NCBI GenBank assembly: GCA_958428675.1
Contig: CAUAGV010000009.1
Span: 1 to 20,464 of the forward strand
Origin: an uncultured Collinsella sp.
GTDB lineage: Bacteria > Actinomycetota > Coriobacteriia > Coriobacteriales > Coriobacteriaceae
Reading direction: 5' to 3'
DNA: 20,464 bases
The notes below the pieces were generated by a model, which saw nothing but the letters and a program-made list of their open reading frames with translations, was not told the origin of the DNA and did not search any database. This document shows, piece after piece, positions 14,853 to 20,464 of this stretch; positions within the stretch are counted from its first letter, which is position 1; every line of letters begins with the position of its first letter. A program made the position numbers and the translations under genes.

Positions 14853-16553
14853 CTACTTCCTCCGATAGCGGCGGTTGCGGCTCGTCGATGAACCCATCAC
14901 TTCAATGAGTCCCTTATCCGCCATTTTTGGCAGATGGTAGCGGACGGACGAAATTCTGACCCCCGATGCAACCGCTATTTCTCGCGCCGTCATATCCATT
15001 CCGGCGCTGAGAGCCTCCAGGATCCTATCCGCCGTCGAAGCTGACGATTCTCTGCTCATATCAATAATTTCAAACGTGTCTTTGCCACATTTTGACAGGG
15101 CATGTTTATCGACAAGGTCCCCGCAGATCAGGCGAATGTCATCCGAATCCCACTTCAAAGCCTCCCGAATTTTTTGAACATCGCATACGCACCCATGCTC
15201 CCGCATAAACATGAGCAATGTTTCCTCGCGGTCTGTCAGCTCAGTGCCCACATGGCCCTGAATCCACATGCGGTTCTCAGCAAGCTCTGCCCCGTGCCGG
15301 GAAAGCAGCACCGTAAACGAATCGGCCTTAACGATAAATTTCGGCCTGCCAAGCGAACGGGACTCCATCTCGCGAATCATAGCCGGGATACCAGATCCCT
15401 GGCTTTCCGCAACAGCCCCCTCGGCATGCTCTAACGGCGTCGCCCCCATCAGACTCATGAGCTTTGAGTTTCGACAGCGCGATTCCCCGTCCGCAAGATT
15501 GTCCACCGTCTTTCCGCCCCAAAGCCCGCCGGGGTTTTTGATCTCTATTCTGTCTGGGTAGATATCGACACTCACGGCCTGCCCCACAAACATGGGCGAA
15601 TACTCTCGATGGATGCAGGCATTCGCCAACGCCTCGCGCAAAACCTCCTGGGGCACTTCCCAATCCTCCCTTCTACCAGCGCCTTGCACTATCGTCGTTT
15701 TGCGCAAGTTTCGTCCAATCGCGGCGAGGGCGTCTTCGATGCAAGCCGGAATCGGGCCATCGCACAACTGGCGGTCAACAAACCGGGGTTGCCCGGGTGC
15801 AGACTTTTCCACATCGGAATGAACGGCGACATCGATCATCAGCTTGGGATAGAACTGCTGGGGGTAAATTCCCGCCGACAGAAGCCCCGCGAGCTTCACG
15901 GCACCATCCTTTGTAGTGATATTGAGTCTGGTCAGCTGCTTTTCCAGTGTATCGGCCCCGCGCAAAACGCGCGGGGTCTGCAGCCGGCGATTTGCGATGA
16001 TCGACCGCACGATATCTGGATCCAAATCCTCGACTGTTGCCTCCGAAACCACCGCACCGTCTGCATCGCTTGGAAGCAACGCACTCTGTAGCTCATATAG
16101 CTCAGCGGGCGACATCTTGATATCTTTATCATCCACGCGCTTGTAGCTACCGCCCTGCACGCCGCGCGCGCCGATATAGCAAGGCTTCGCTTTAAGCTCA
16201 AGTTCAAAGATACGCACCAGAAGAACCTGGAGCCCGTCGACCTCGCCTCGATCAAGCTCATACCGCGGCGCATGGGCTACCACCGCCGTTGAGCCTCCGT
16301 CTCCGATACCCGAAACAAACTGATCGCGCACCCTGTCGATAGCAAAGTTGGCGGAAGGAACAAATCCTTCGGCTTCGTTCAGGCCCAAAATAATGAGCCC
16401 GCCCGCAGTGTTCGCAAAAGCGCTCACCGTCTCCCATACGTCTGCGCTCAATTTATTCGTACAGGCTTTAACTTCTACCGACGCATCATCGGTCCCCCGC
16501 CTGCGAAGGCGCTCAACGATAAGACCAAGAGGTTCATCCAACAGCATTGGCAT
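14853..16553 (-). CDS. AlbA_2 (Schlafen-type) / HATPase_c_4 / winged-helix protein
   Basis: A 566-residue multidomain protein of the family often labelled 'putative DNA-binding' or 'RecG-like transcriptional regulator'. Residues ~10-140 form the AlbA_2/Schlafen-like domain, with SVEVKACTNKL and ADVWETVSAFANTAGGLIILGL. Residues ~290-425 are a GHKL ATP-binding domain: N-box LREALANACIHREYS (~305-319), DRIEIKNPGGL (~334-344), and the glycine motif GSGIPAMIREM. After an LTDREETLLMFM helix region, residues ~505-566 are a winged helix (ILEALSAGMDMTAREIAVASGVRISSVRYHL) with a very basic end (SRNRRYRRK). Known family functions are few: nucleic-acid-binding regulators, sometimes seen in defence islands. 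Its 5' flank carries about ten TCTCTAA sites, one touching its start region, and a related palindrome follows its stop, so autoregulation is likely (inference). It is monocistronic. Confidence 0.85.
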   Translation of the reverse strand: MPMLLDEPLGLIVERLRRRGTDDASVEVKACTNKLSADVWETVSAFANTAGGLIILGLNEAEGFVPSANFAIDRVRDQFVSGIGDGGSTAVVAHAPRYELDRGEVDGLQVLLVRIFELELKAKPCYIGARGVQGGSYKRVDDKDIKMSPAELYELQSALLPSDADGAVVSEATVEDLDPDIVRSIIANRRLQTPRVLRGADTLEKQLTRLNITTKDGAVKLAGLLSAGIYPQQFYPKLMIDVAVHSDVEKSAPGQPRFVDRQLCDGPIPACIEDALAAIGRNLRKTTIVQGAGRREDWEVPQEVLREALANACIHREYSPMFVGQAVSVDIYPDRIEIKNPGGLWGGKTVDNLADGESRCRNSKLMSLMGATPLEHAEGAVAESQGSGIPAMIREMESRSLGRPKFIVKADSFTVLLSRHGAELAENRMWIQGHVGTELTDREETLLMFMREHGCVCDVQKIREALKWDSDDIRLICGDLVDKHALSKCGKDTFEIIDMSRESSASTADRILEALSAGMDMTAREIAVASGVRISSVRYHLPKMADKGLIEVMGSSTSRNRRYRRK

Positions 16554-16557
16554 TCCG

Positions 16558-16747
16558 TCTCTCTAAAACAATAGATTTATCTCTCTAAAGTTTAGTATAT
16601 CTCTCTAACTTTAGAGAGATAAGCACCTTGTTTTAGAGAGATATTTAGAGAGATATATCGAAATCGCTGGTAGATTATCTGAGGCTATCTCTCTAACCGA
16701 CTTTATCTTTAGAGAGACATTTAGAGAGACGAGCGCGGCCTCTCTAA
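16558..16747 (-). promoter_or_regulatory. Array of ten TCTCTAA/TTAGAGA operator-like sites
   Basis: TCTCTAA occurs on the plus strand at 16560, 16582, 16602, 16690 and 16741, and TTAGAGA at 16611, 16633, 16645, 16709 and 16721. The sites at 16599-16620 form a perfect palindrome with 10-base arms ATCTCTCTAA and TTAGAGAGAT two bases apart. The pairs 16633/16645 and 16709/16721 are direct repeats with a 12-base period (unit TTTAGAGAGATA or TTTAGAGAGACA). The first site lies 7-13 bases upstream of the ATG at 16553 and contributes its GAGAG ribosome-binding stretch. No clear sigma-70 promoter was found in between. Autoregulation by the downstream winged-helix protein is inferred. Confidence 0.8.
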
Positions 16748-16792
16748 CCATGGGCTCCGCTCTTTGAAGCGCATATATCCCAACCGTACCCT

Positions 16793-16861
16793 AAGTTGCG
16801 GTGAAATAGTTCCTGTTTTGCAGCCTATCGGGCACAAACAGGAACTATTCCACCGCAACTT
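16793..16861. repeat. Long near-perfect hairpin with 26-base arms
   Basis: The arms 16793-16818 and 16836-16861 are complementary at 25 of 26 positions (outer AAGTTGCGGTG / CACCGCAACTT, inner AATAGTTCCTGTTT / AAACAGGAACTATT), with one A-C mismatch and a 17-base loop. No coding role seen. It does not resemble a terminator; a palindromic mobile or structured element is possible. Confidence 0.8.
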
Positions 16862-16885
16862 CGTTTGGCAGGCATTGACCCGCAG

Positions 16886-16933
16886 ACCTGCCAAAAAGGG
16901 ACAGGTTTATTTTGGCAGGTTTTATCTGGGGAA
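16886..16933 (+). repeat. GGGACAGG-loop hairpin, family B copy 3
   Basis: ACCTGCCAAAA (16886-16896) and TTTTGGCAGGT (16910-16920) form a perfect 11-bp stem around AGGGACAGGTTTA, followed by TTTATCTGGGGAA. It is the best-formed member of this family in the window. Confidence 0.85.
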
Positions 16934-16942
16934 ACGCAAACA

Positions 16943-16976
16943 GGGCCGCAACGTCGCATGGCGTTGCGGCCCTTTT
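16943..16976 (-). terminator. Probable terminator of the transketolase/EIIA cluster
   Basis: A perfect 11-bp stem, GGGCCGCAACG (16943-16953) with CGTTGCGGCCC (16962-16972), lies 44 bases past the EIIA stop at 17017. On the minus strand the tail CTGTTTGCGTTT is only moderately T-rich; the plus-strand tail TTTTCCTT is slightly better, but no plus-strand gene ends here. Confidence 0.65.
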
Positions 16977-17016
16977 CCTTGGAGAAGGATCGATTGATTG
17001 AGCGGGCGGGTTACAC

Positions 17017-17469
17017 CTAGCCCTCGAGCCCAGCGTTAATAAGCTCCGCGATCTCGACGGGATCGGTGCTCGCGCGCACCTTGTCGCGGAAGCCGGCGTC
17101 CATCAGCATCACAGCAGCCTTGGAAAGCAGGCGCAGGTGCGTGGTTCCGGCTTCGCCGGCGGGCACGTACAGCGCAAGCGCGACATCGACGGGCACGCCG
17201 TCAAAGCTCGGCCACTCGACGGGCTCGGCCAGCTTGAGCACAGCAACGCCCGGCGTATGGATCGCGTCGCTCTTGGCATGCGGAACGGCAAAACCGGCGA
17301 CAAGGCCCGTCTCGGCCTCGTTCTCGCGAGCAATGAAGGCGGCCTCGACGGCAGAAGCATCATCGGCAAAGCCAAGATCAACAGCCTGCTCAGACAGATA
17401 ATGCAGGGCGTCCTCGCGCGAGGCGGCGGTGTACCCAATCGTCACTTGGTTGGCAGATACAAATCCCAT
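17017..17469 (-). CDS. PTS EIIA type-2 (fructose/mannitol-class) domain protein
   Basis: A 150-residue stand-alone EIIA domain of the PtsN/FruA-mannitol superfamily. The phosphorylation site is GFAVPHAKSDAI with His64, and the later VALALYVPAGEAGTTHLRLLSKAAVML is the usual core strand-helix. EIIA proteins accept phosphate from HPr and pass it to an EIIB, or serve as phosphorylation-dependent regulators. No EIIB or EIIC gene is in the window. GGGAGGG precedes the ATG, 12 bases after the transketolase C-subunit stop, so it is co-transcribed with transketolase and transaldolase. It either completes a PTS encoded elsewhere or signals PTS status to this pathway (inference). Confidence 0.9.
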   Translation of the reverse strand: MGFVSANQVTIGYTAASREDALHYLSEQAVDLGFADDASAVEAAFIARENEAETGLVAGFAVPHAKSDAIHTPGVAVLKLAEPVEWPSFDGVPVDVALALYVPAGEAGTTHLRLLSKAAVMLMDAGFRDKVRASTDPVEIAELINAGLEG

Positions 17470-17481
17470 GGAAAGCCCTCC

Positions 17482-18420
17482 CTACAACACGGACCTGACC
17501 GCGGCTTCGATGCCGTCGGCGTCCAAACCGTACTTATGCAGCAAGTCGACCGCAGAACCGGACTCGCCGTACACATCGCGCACGCCGACGCGGCGCATGG
17601 GCACCGGGTGCTGCTCTGTGAGCACCGAGGCAACGGCCTCGCCAAGACCGCCGACAATCGAATGCTCCTCTGCGGTGACCACACGGCCGGTCTTCTTGGC
17701 GCTGGCAACCACCAGACGCTCATCAAGCGGCTTGATCGTGTGCATGTTGATGACCTCGGCGTCGATGCCATCGGCAGCGAGCACCTCGGCTGCCTCGAGC
17801 GCCTCGGCAACCATAAGGCCACACGCGACGATCGTGACATCGGAACCCTCGCGCACGACCACGCCGCGACCAATCTTGAACTCATAGTCCTCGTGATCGT
17901 TGATGACCGGTGTCGCCAGGCGGCCAAAACGCATGTAGACCGGGCCCTCAAACTCATAGGCGGCGCGCACGCAGGCGCGAGCCTCGATGTCATCGGCAGG
18001 AACGATTACCGTCATACCCGGAATCGTGCGCATGAGCGCGATGTCCTCGCAGCACTGATGCGTAGCGCCGTCCTCGCCCACCGAAATGCCGGCATGGGTG
18101 GCGCCAACCTTGACGTTGAGATGCGGGTAGCCAATGGAATTGCGGACCTGCTCGTAGGCGCGACCAGCGGCAAACATCGCAAAGGTGCTCGCAAAAGCAA
18201 CGCGGCCCGTGGTCGCGATGCCGGCGGCAAGACCCATCAGGTTGCTCTCGGCGATACCGGCATCGTAAAAGCGCTCAGGGTGGGCAGCCTTAAACTTACC
18301 CGTCTGCGTAGCGGCAGCCAGGTCGGCATCGAGCACTACAAAGTCATCGTGCTCATTGCCCAGCTCGACAAGCGCCTCGCCATAGCTAACGCGCGTGGCG
18401 ACTTTCTTGACCTCTGCCAT
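17482..18420 (-). CDS. Transketolase, C-terminal subunit
   Basis: A 312-residue protein holding the pyrimidine-binding and C-terminal domains of a split transketolase. VVLDADLAAATQTGKFKAAHPERFYDAGIAESNLMGLAAG includes the catalytic Glu that activates thiamine diphosphate (AGIAESN), and THAGISVGEDGATHQCCEDIALMR is the family loop. The final domain starts near residue 185 with DVTIVACGLMVAEALEAAEVL. With the N-terminal subunit it forms the enzyme moving two-carbon units between ketose and aldose phosphates. Its ATG overlaps the stop of the N-subunit as TAATG, with AGGAG upstream, ensuring coupled, near-equal synthesis of the two halves. Confidence 0.95.
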   Translation of the reverse strand: MAEVKKVATRVSYGEALVELGNEHDDFVVLDADLAAATQTGKFKAAHPERFYDAGIAESNLMGLAAGIATTGRVAFASTFAMFAAGRAYEQVRNSIGYPHLNVKVGATHAGISVGEDGATHQCCEDIALMRTIPGMTVIVPADDIEARACVRAAYEFEGPVYMRFGRLATPVINDHEDYEFKIGRGVVVREGSDVTIVACGLMVAEALEAAEVLAADGIDAEVINMHTIKPLDERLVVASAKKTGRVVTAEEHSIVGGLGEAVASVLTEQHPVPMRRVGVRDVYGESGSAVDLLHKYGLDADGIEAAVRSVL

Positions 18421-19250
18421 TAGAGCTCCTCTCCTGCTGCCGCGAGCTCGGCCATGGCCTGCTCAAACTGCTCGTCATTGGGCGCCTTGCCATGCCAGCC
18501 AACCTGGTTCTCCATAAAGGAGACGCCTTTGCCCTTCACCGTCTCGGCGATGATAGCGACGGGCGCGCCGGTCACCTCGCGGGCCTCGGCGAAAGCCGCC
18601 TCAATCTGCGCCATGTCGTTGCCATCGACTAGCTCTATCACATGCCACTTAAAGGCGCGGAACTTGTCCGCGAGCGGCATGGCCGAGTTGACTTCATCGA
18701 TCGTGCCGTCAATCTGCAAGCCGTTGTGGTCGACGACGGCAACAAGATTGTCGAGCACATGGTTGCCGGCAAACATTGCCGCCTCCCACACCTGGCCTTC
18801 CTCGCACTCACCGTCGCCCAGCAACGTGTAGACACGGTAGCTGTCGCCCCAGTGCTTAGCGGCAAGCGCCATTCCAACTGCAGCAGAGATGCCCTGACCG
18901 AGCGATCCGGTGGACATATCGATGCCCGGGGTGTCGTTCATGTTGGGATGGCCCTGCAGTCGGCTGCCAATATGGCGGAGCGTCTCGAGCTCTTCGACGG
19001 GAAAATAGCCGCGATGTGCCAGCACCGAATACAGGCCCGGCGCCGCGTGACCCTTGGAGAGCACAAAGCGGTCGCGATCGGCCTTGTGAGGGCCGGCAGG
19101 ATCGATATTCATTTCCTCAAAGTACAGATAAGTCATGATGTCGGCAGCACCGAGCGATCCACCCGGATGTCCCGACTTGGCCGCGTGAACCGCAGTCACG
19201 ACACCCTTCCTGACCTCATTGGCGACCTTCGCCAGCTCCTGGTTGGTCAT
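18420..19250 (-). CDS. Transketolase, N-terminal subunit
   Basis: A 276-residue thiamine-diphosphate-binding half of a split transketolase. Seen motifs are KSGHPGGSLGAADIM (residues ~25-39), SKGHAAPGLYSVLA, TGSLGQGISAAVGMALA, and the cofactor/metal motif GDGECEEGQVWEA through VVDHN (~145-176). The start at 19250 has GAGAGG seven bases before it; an in-frame upstream ATG at 19310 falls in the intercistronic hairpin region and is rejected. Split transketolases are usual in many anaerobes and often sit in sugar-specific operons. It follows transaldolase by 63 bases containing a hairpin and is coupled to the C-subunit. Confidence 0.95.
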   Translation of the reverse strand: MTNQELAKVANEVRKGVVTAVHAAKSGHPGGSLGAADIMTYLYFEEMNIDPAGPHKADRDRFVLSKGHAAPGLYSVLAHRGYFPVEELETLRHIGSRLQGHPNMNDTPGIDMSTGSLGQGISAAVGMALAAKHWGDSYRVYTLLGDGECEEGQVWEAAMFAGNHVLDNLVAVVDHNGLQIDGTIDEVNSAMPLADKFRAFKWHVIELVDGNDMAQIEAAFAEAREVTGAPVAIIAETVKGKGVSFMENQVGWHGKAPNDEQFEQAMAELAAAGEEL

Positions 19251-19273
19251 ACGAATTCCTCTCTTGAGAACAA

Positions 19274-19302
19274 CCCCGGCACCGGATGACGCGATGCCGG
19301 GG
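19274..19302 (-). promoter_or_regulatory. Intercistronic hairpin between transaldolase and transketolase genes
   Basis: CCCCGGCA (19274-19281) and TGCCGGGG (19295-19302) form an 8-bp G/C stem, 24 bases before the transketolase start, followed on the minus strand by TTGTTCTC. The weak T-run suggests partial termination or an RNA-processing/stability site. Confidence 0.5.
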
Positions 19303-19313
19303 CAACCCACTCG

Positions 19314-19997
19314 TTAGGCCTGAGCGACGACCTTCTGCCAGTCAGCCTCAAAAGAGGCGAGGCCCTGGTCGGTCAGCGGGTGATGCAGGCACTTCTTGAG
19401 AGCGGCCATGGGCACGGTCGCGATGTCGGCACCAAGAAGAGCCGCCTGGGTCACGTGGTTGGGCGTGCGGACCGAAGCGGTGATGATCTCGACGGTGTCG
19501 TCGACGTTCTTGCCGGTCCAGTCATAGTTCTTGATGCAGGTCACGACATTGTCGAGCTGCGAGATGCCGTCCTCGGCGATGTCGTCAAAGCGGCCGACAA
19601 ACGGGCTGATGTAGCGGGCGCCGGCATTGGCGGCCATGAGGGCCTGCGTCGGCGAGAAGACGAGCGTCATGTTGACACGCACGCCCGCATCGGCCAGCGC
19701 GCGGCAGGCGGCGAGGCCGGCCTCGCAGACGGGGAGCTTGACCACAATGTTGGGGGCCAGGGCGGCAAGACGCTTACCCTCCTCGATCATGCCCTCGGCA
19801 GTGGTCGCGGTGGACTCGGCGGACACGGGCAGTCCCTCGCAAAGCTCGGCGATCTTGAGCATGTGGGGCTCAAAGTCGGCGAGCTTACCGCCGGTCTTGG
19901 CGTACAGGGACGGATTGGTGGTAACACCGGCCAGGCAGCCCCAGCTCTTGGCCTCGGCAATCTCGTCAAGGTTGGCGGTATCGATAAAGAACTTCAT
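19314..19997 (-). CDS. Transaldolase, small type (TalC/fructose-6-phosphate aldolase family)
   Basis: A 227-residue TIM-barrel class-I aldolase. MKFFIDTANLDEI at the start, GVTTNPSL (residues ~24-31) and PNIVVKLPV with Schiff-base Lys87 are the hallmarks of the short transaldolase/FSA family; GRFDDIAEDG and TVPMAALKKCLHHPLTDQG follow. It exchanges three-carbon dihydroxyacetone units in the non-oxidative pentose-phosphate pathway. The neighbouring transketolase supports transaldolase rather than F6P aldolase activity, though sequence alone does not settle this. AAGGAG precedes the ATG at 19997; the in-frame upstream ATG at 20024 is rejected. It is first in the operon after a terminator. Confidence 0.93.
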   Translation of the reverse strand: MKFFIDTANLDEIAEAKSWGCLAGVTTNPSLYAKTGGKLADFEPHMLKIAELCEGLPVSAESTATTAEGMIEEGKRLAALAPNIVVKLPVCEAGLAACRALADAGVRVNMTLVFSPTQALMAANAGARYISPFVGRFDDIAEDGISQLDNVVTCIKNYDWTGKNVDDTVEIITASVRTPNHVTQAALLGADIATVPMAALKKCLHHPLTDQGLASFEADWQKVVAQA

Positions 19998-20029
19998 GGT
20001 GCAAACTCCTTCTGAGGAATCCAAAACTC

Positions 20030-20065
20030 AAAAAATAGGACAAAGGGGATGTCCCTTTGTCCTAT
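20030..20065 (-). terminator. Rho-independent terminator upstream of transaldolase
   Basis: On the minus strand a 13-bp perfect stem (ATAGGACAAAGGG / CCCTTTGTCCTAT, 20065-20053 with 20047-20035) is followed by T6. It ends the gene at 20123. Its arms echo the CAAAGG/CCTTTG arms of the repeat hairpins at 7654. Confidence 0.88.
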
Positions 20066-20067
20066 GT

Positions 20068-20103
20068 GCCGGACCCGCAGCTGGGACATGCCCCGGGTCC
20101 GGC
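20068..20103 (-). repeat. GC-rich hairpin preceding the terminator
   Basis: GCCGGACCCG (20068-20077) and CGGGTCCGGC (20094-20103) form a perfect 10-bp stem with a 16-base loop, 19 bases past the stop at 20123 and directly before the terminator, making a double hairpin 3' end. Confidence 0.65.
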
Positions 20104-20122
20104 GTCGTGTAGGAAAAGCTAC

Positions 20123-20464
20123 TTAGAGAGCCTTCTCGATGCGGCTCGTGACGCCCTTGAGGTTAAGGCCGACGACGTACTGCTTGATCGGGCGCTTGAT
20201 GTGCTCGATCACAAAGCGCTTGCCGTCGATGTCCTGGGCAGCGAGGTTGCGGTAGAGCTTCTCGACCTGCTCCTTGACCTCGGGATCGTTGAACGCGTAG
20301 TGGCCGGAGACATCCAGAATCTTCAGGCTTAGCTCGTCGTCTGCCAGGATGTCATCAACCTGCAGGTTAACGTCATCGCCGGTCATCCACTTGCGCCAGC
20401 GCTCGGTCTTGATGGCCTTGACCAACAGCGTGTGGTACAGGTCGGAAGGATCGTCGCACAGGCC
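20123..20464 (-). CDS. C-terminal part of a gene cut by the window, possibly tagatose-bisphosphate aldolase-related
   Basis: The frame is open from the window edge to TAA at 20123, giving 113 C-terminal residues that start GLCDDPSDLYHTLLVKAIKT. An internal TTG at 20425 is not needed as a start because the frame continues upstream. The stretch HYAFNDPEVKEQVEKLYRNL is loosely reminiscent of the end of the GatZ/KbaZ class-II tagatose-bisphosphate aldolase non-catalytic family, and a sugar-phosphate role would suit the neighbours, but I cannot confirm it. A double hairpin and terminator separate it from the transaldolase gene, so the two may be adjacent transcription units or a read-through operon. 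Confidence 0.6.
   Translation of the reverse strand, partial: GLCDDPSDLYHTLLVKAIKTERWRKWMTGDDVNLQVDDILADDELSLKILDVSGHYAFNDPEVKEQVEKLYRNLAAQDIDGKRFVIEHIKRPIKQYVVGLNLKGVTSRIEKAL

Noticed and set aside
16558..16747. CRISPR array
   Set aside because: Repeats are only 7-12 bases, occur in both orientations and have irregular spacing; no cas genes.
16764..16997. 77-codon plus-strand open frame
   Set aside because: It runs through a palindrome, a repeat hairpin and a terminator; no ribosome-binding site.
17137..18423. Long plus-strand open frame (428 codons)
   Set aside because: Antisense to the EIIA and transketolase C-subunit genes, which have clear motifs.

Overview
The window looks like a chromosomal stretch of a high-GC Coriobacteriia (Actinomycetota) gut anaerobe, most probably Collinsella or a close relative. 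This is an inference from three things: G/C-rich codon use, gene content (LarE, split transketolase, DUF4143 ATPase, FCD regulators), and many short hairpin repeats with a GGGACAGG loop that I associate with Collinsella. No rRNA, tRNA, CRISPR array, insertion sequence or phage gene was seen.

Layout. 1-2124: a MarR regulator translationally coupled to an ABC exporter half-transporter that runs off the left edge, both on the minus strand, with a promoter and repeated operator-like sites. 2168-3573: a small hypothetical gene (minus), a divergent nitroreductase (plus), and a 100-base palindrome. The divergent gap 2521-2814 shows no promoter I could defend. 3574-5451: a single-pass membrane protein and a degenerate sigma-54-activator-like regulator with a Fis-type helix-turn-helix. 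5717-7646: a YeiH-family membrane protein divergent from a GntR/FCD regulator. 7765-9612: glmS, with a palindromic operator upstream. 9768-10104: a nest of hairpin repeats. 10171-11283: a LacI-family regulator. 11371-12697: a DUF4143 AAA ATPase behind twin palindromic sites in an AT-rich patch. 12966-14663: a HAD phosphatase/mutase (minus) divergent from larE (plus). 14853-16553: a large AlbA_2/HATPase/winged-helix protein preceded by about ten TCTCTAA/TTAGAGA sites. 16793-16976: a long hairpin, a repeat and a terminator. 17017-20464: a minus-strand sugar-phosphate cluster with the end of a possible aldolase-related gene, a terminator, then transaldolase, split transketolase and a PTS EIIA protein.

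How the genes fit together. The right-hand cluster is a compact non-oxidative pentose-phosphate module (transaldolase plus two-subunit transketolase) ending in a PTS phosphocarrier domain, probably for catabolism of a particular sugar or polyol. glmS supplies glucosamine-6-phosphate for the cell wall and carries a TGGTAT-type palindrome resembling GntR/NagR sites. Several genes are regulators next to likely targets (MarR-ABC, FCD regulator-YeiH).

The most unusual item is the AlbA_2/HATPase/winged-helix gene. Its upstream region is saturated with one short motif in tandem and palindromic arrangement, one copy reaches its ribosome-binding region, and a related palindrome lies just past its stop codon. 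The second theme is hairpin repeats that keep a common loop while their stems change, which points to selection on folded RNA or single-stranded DNA.
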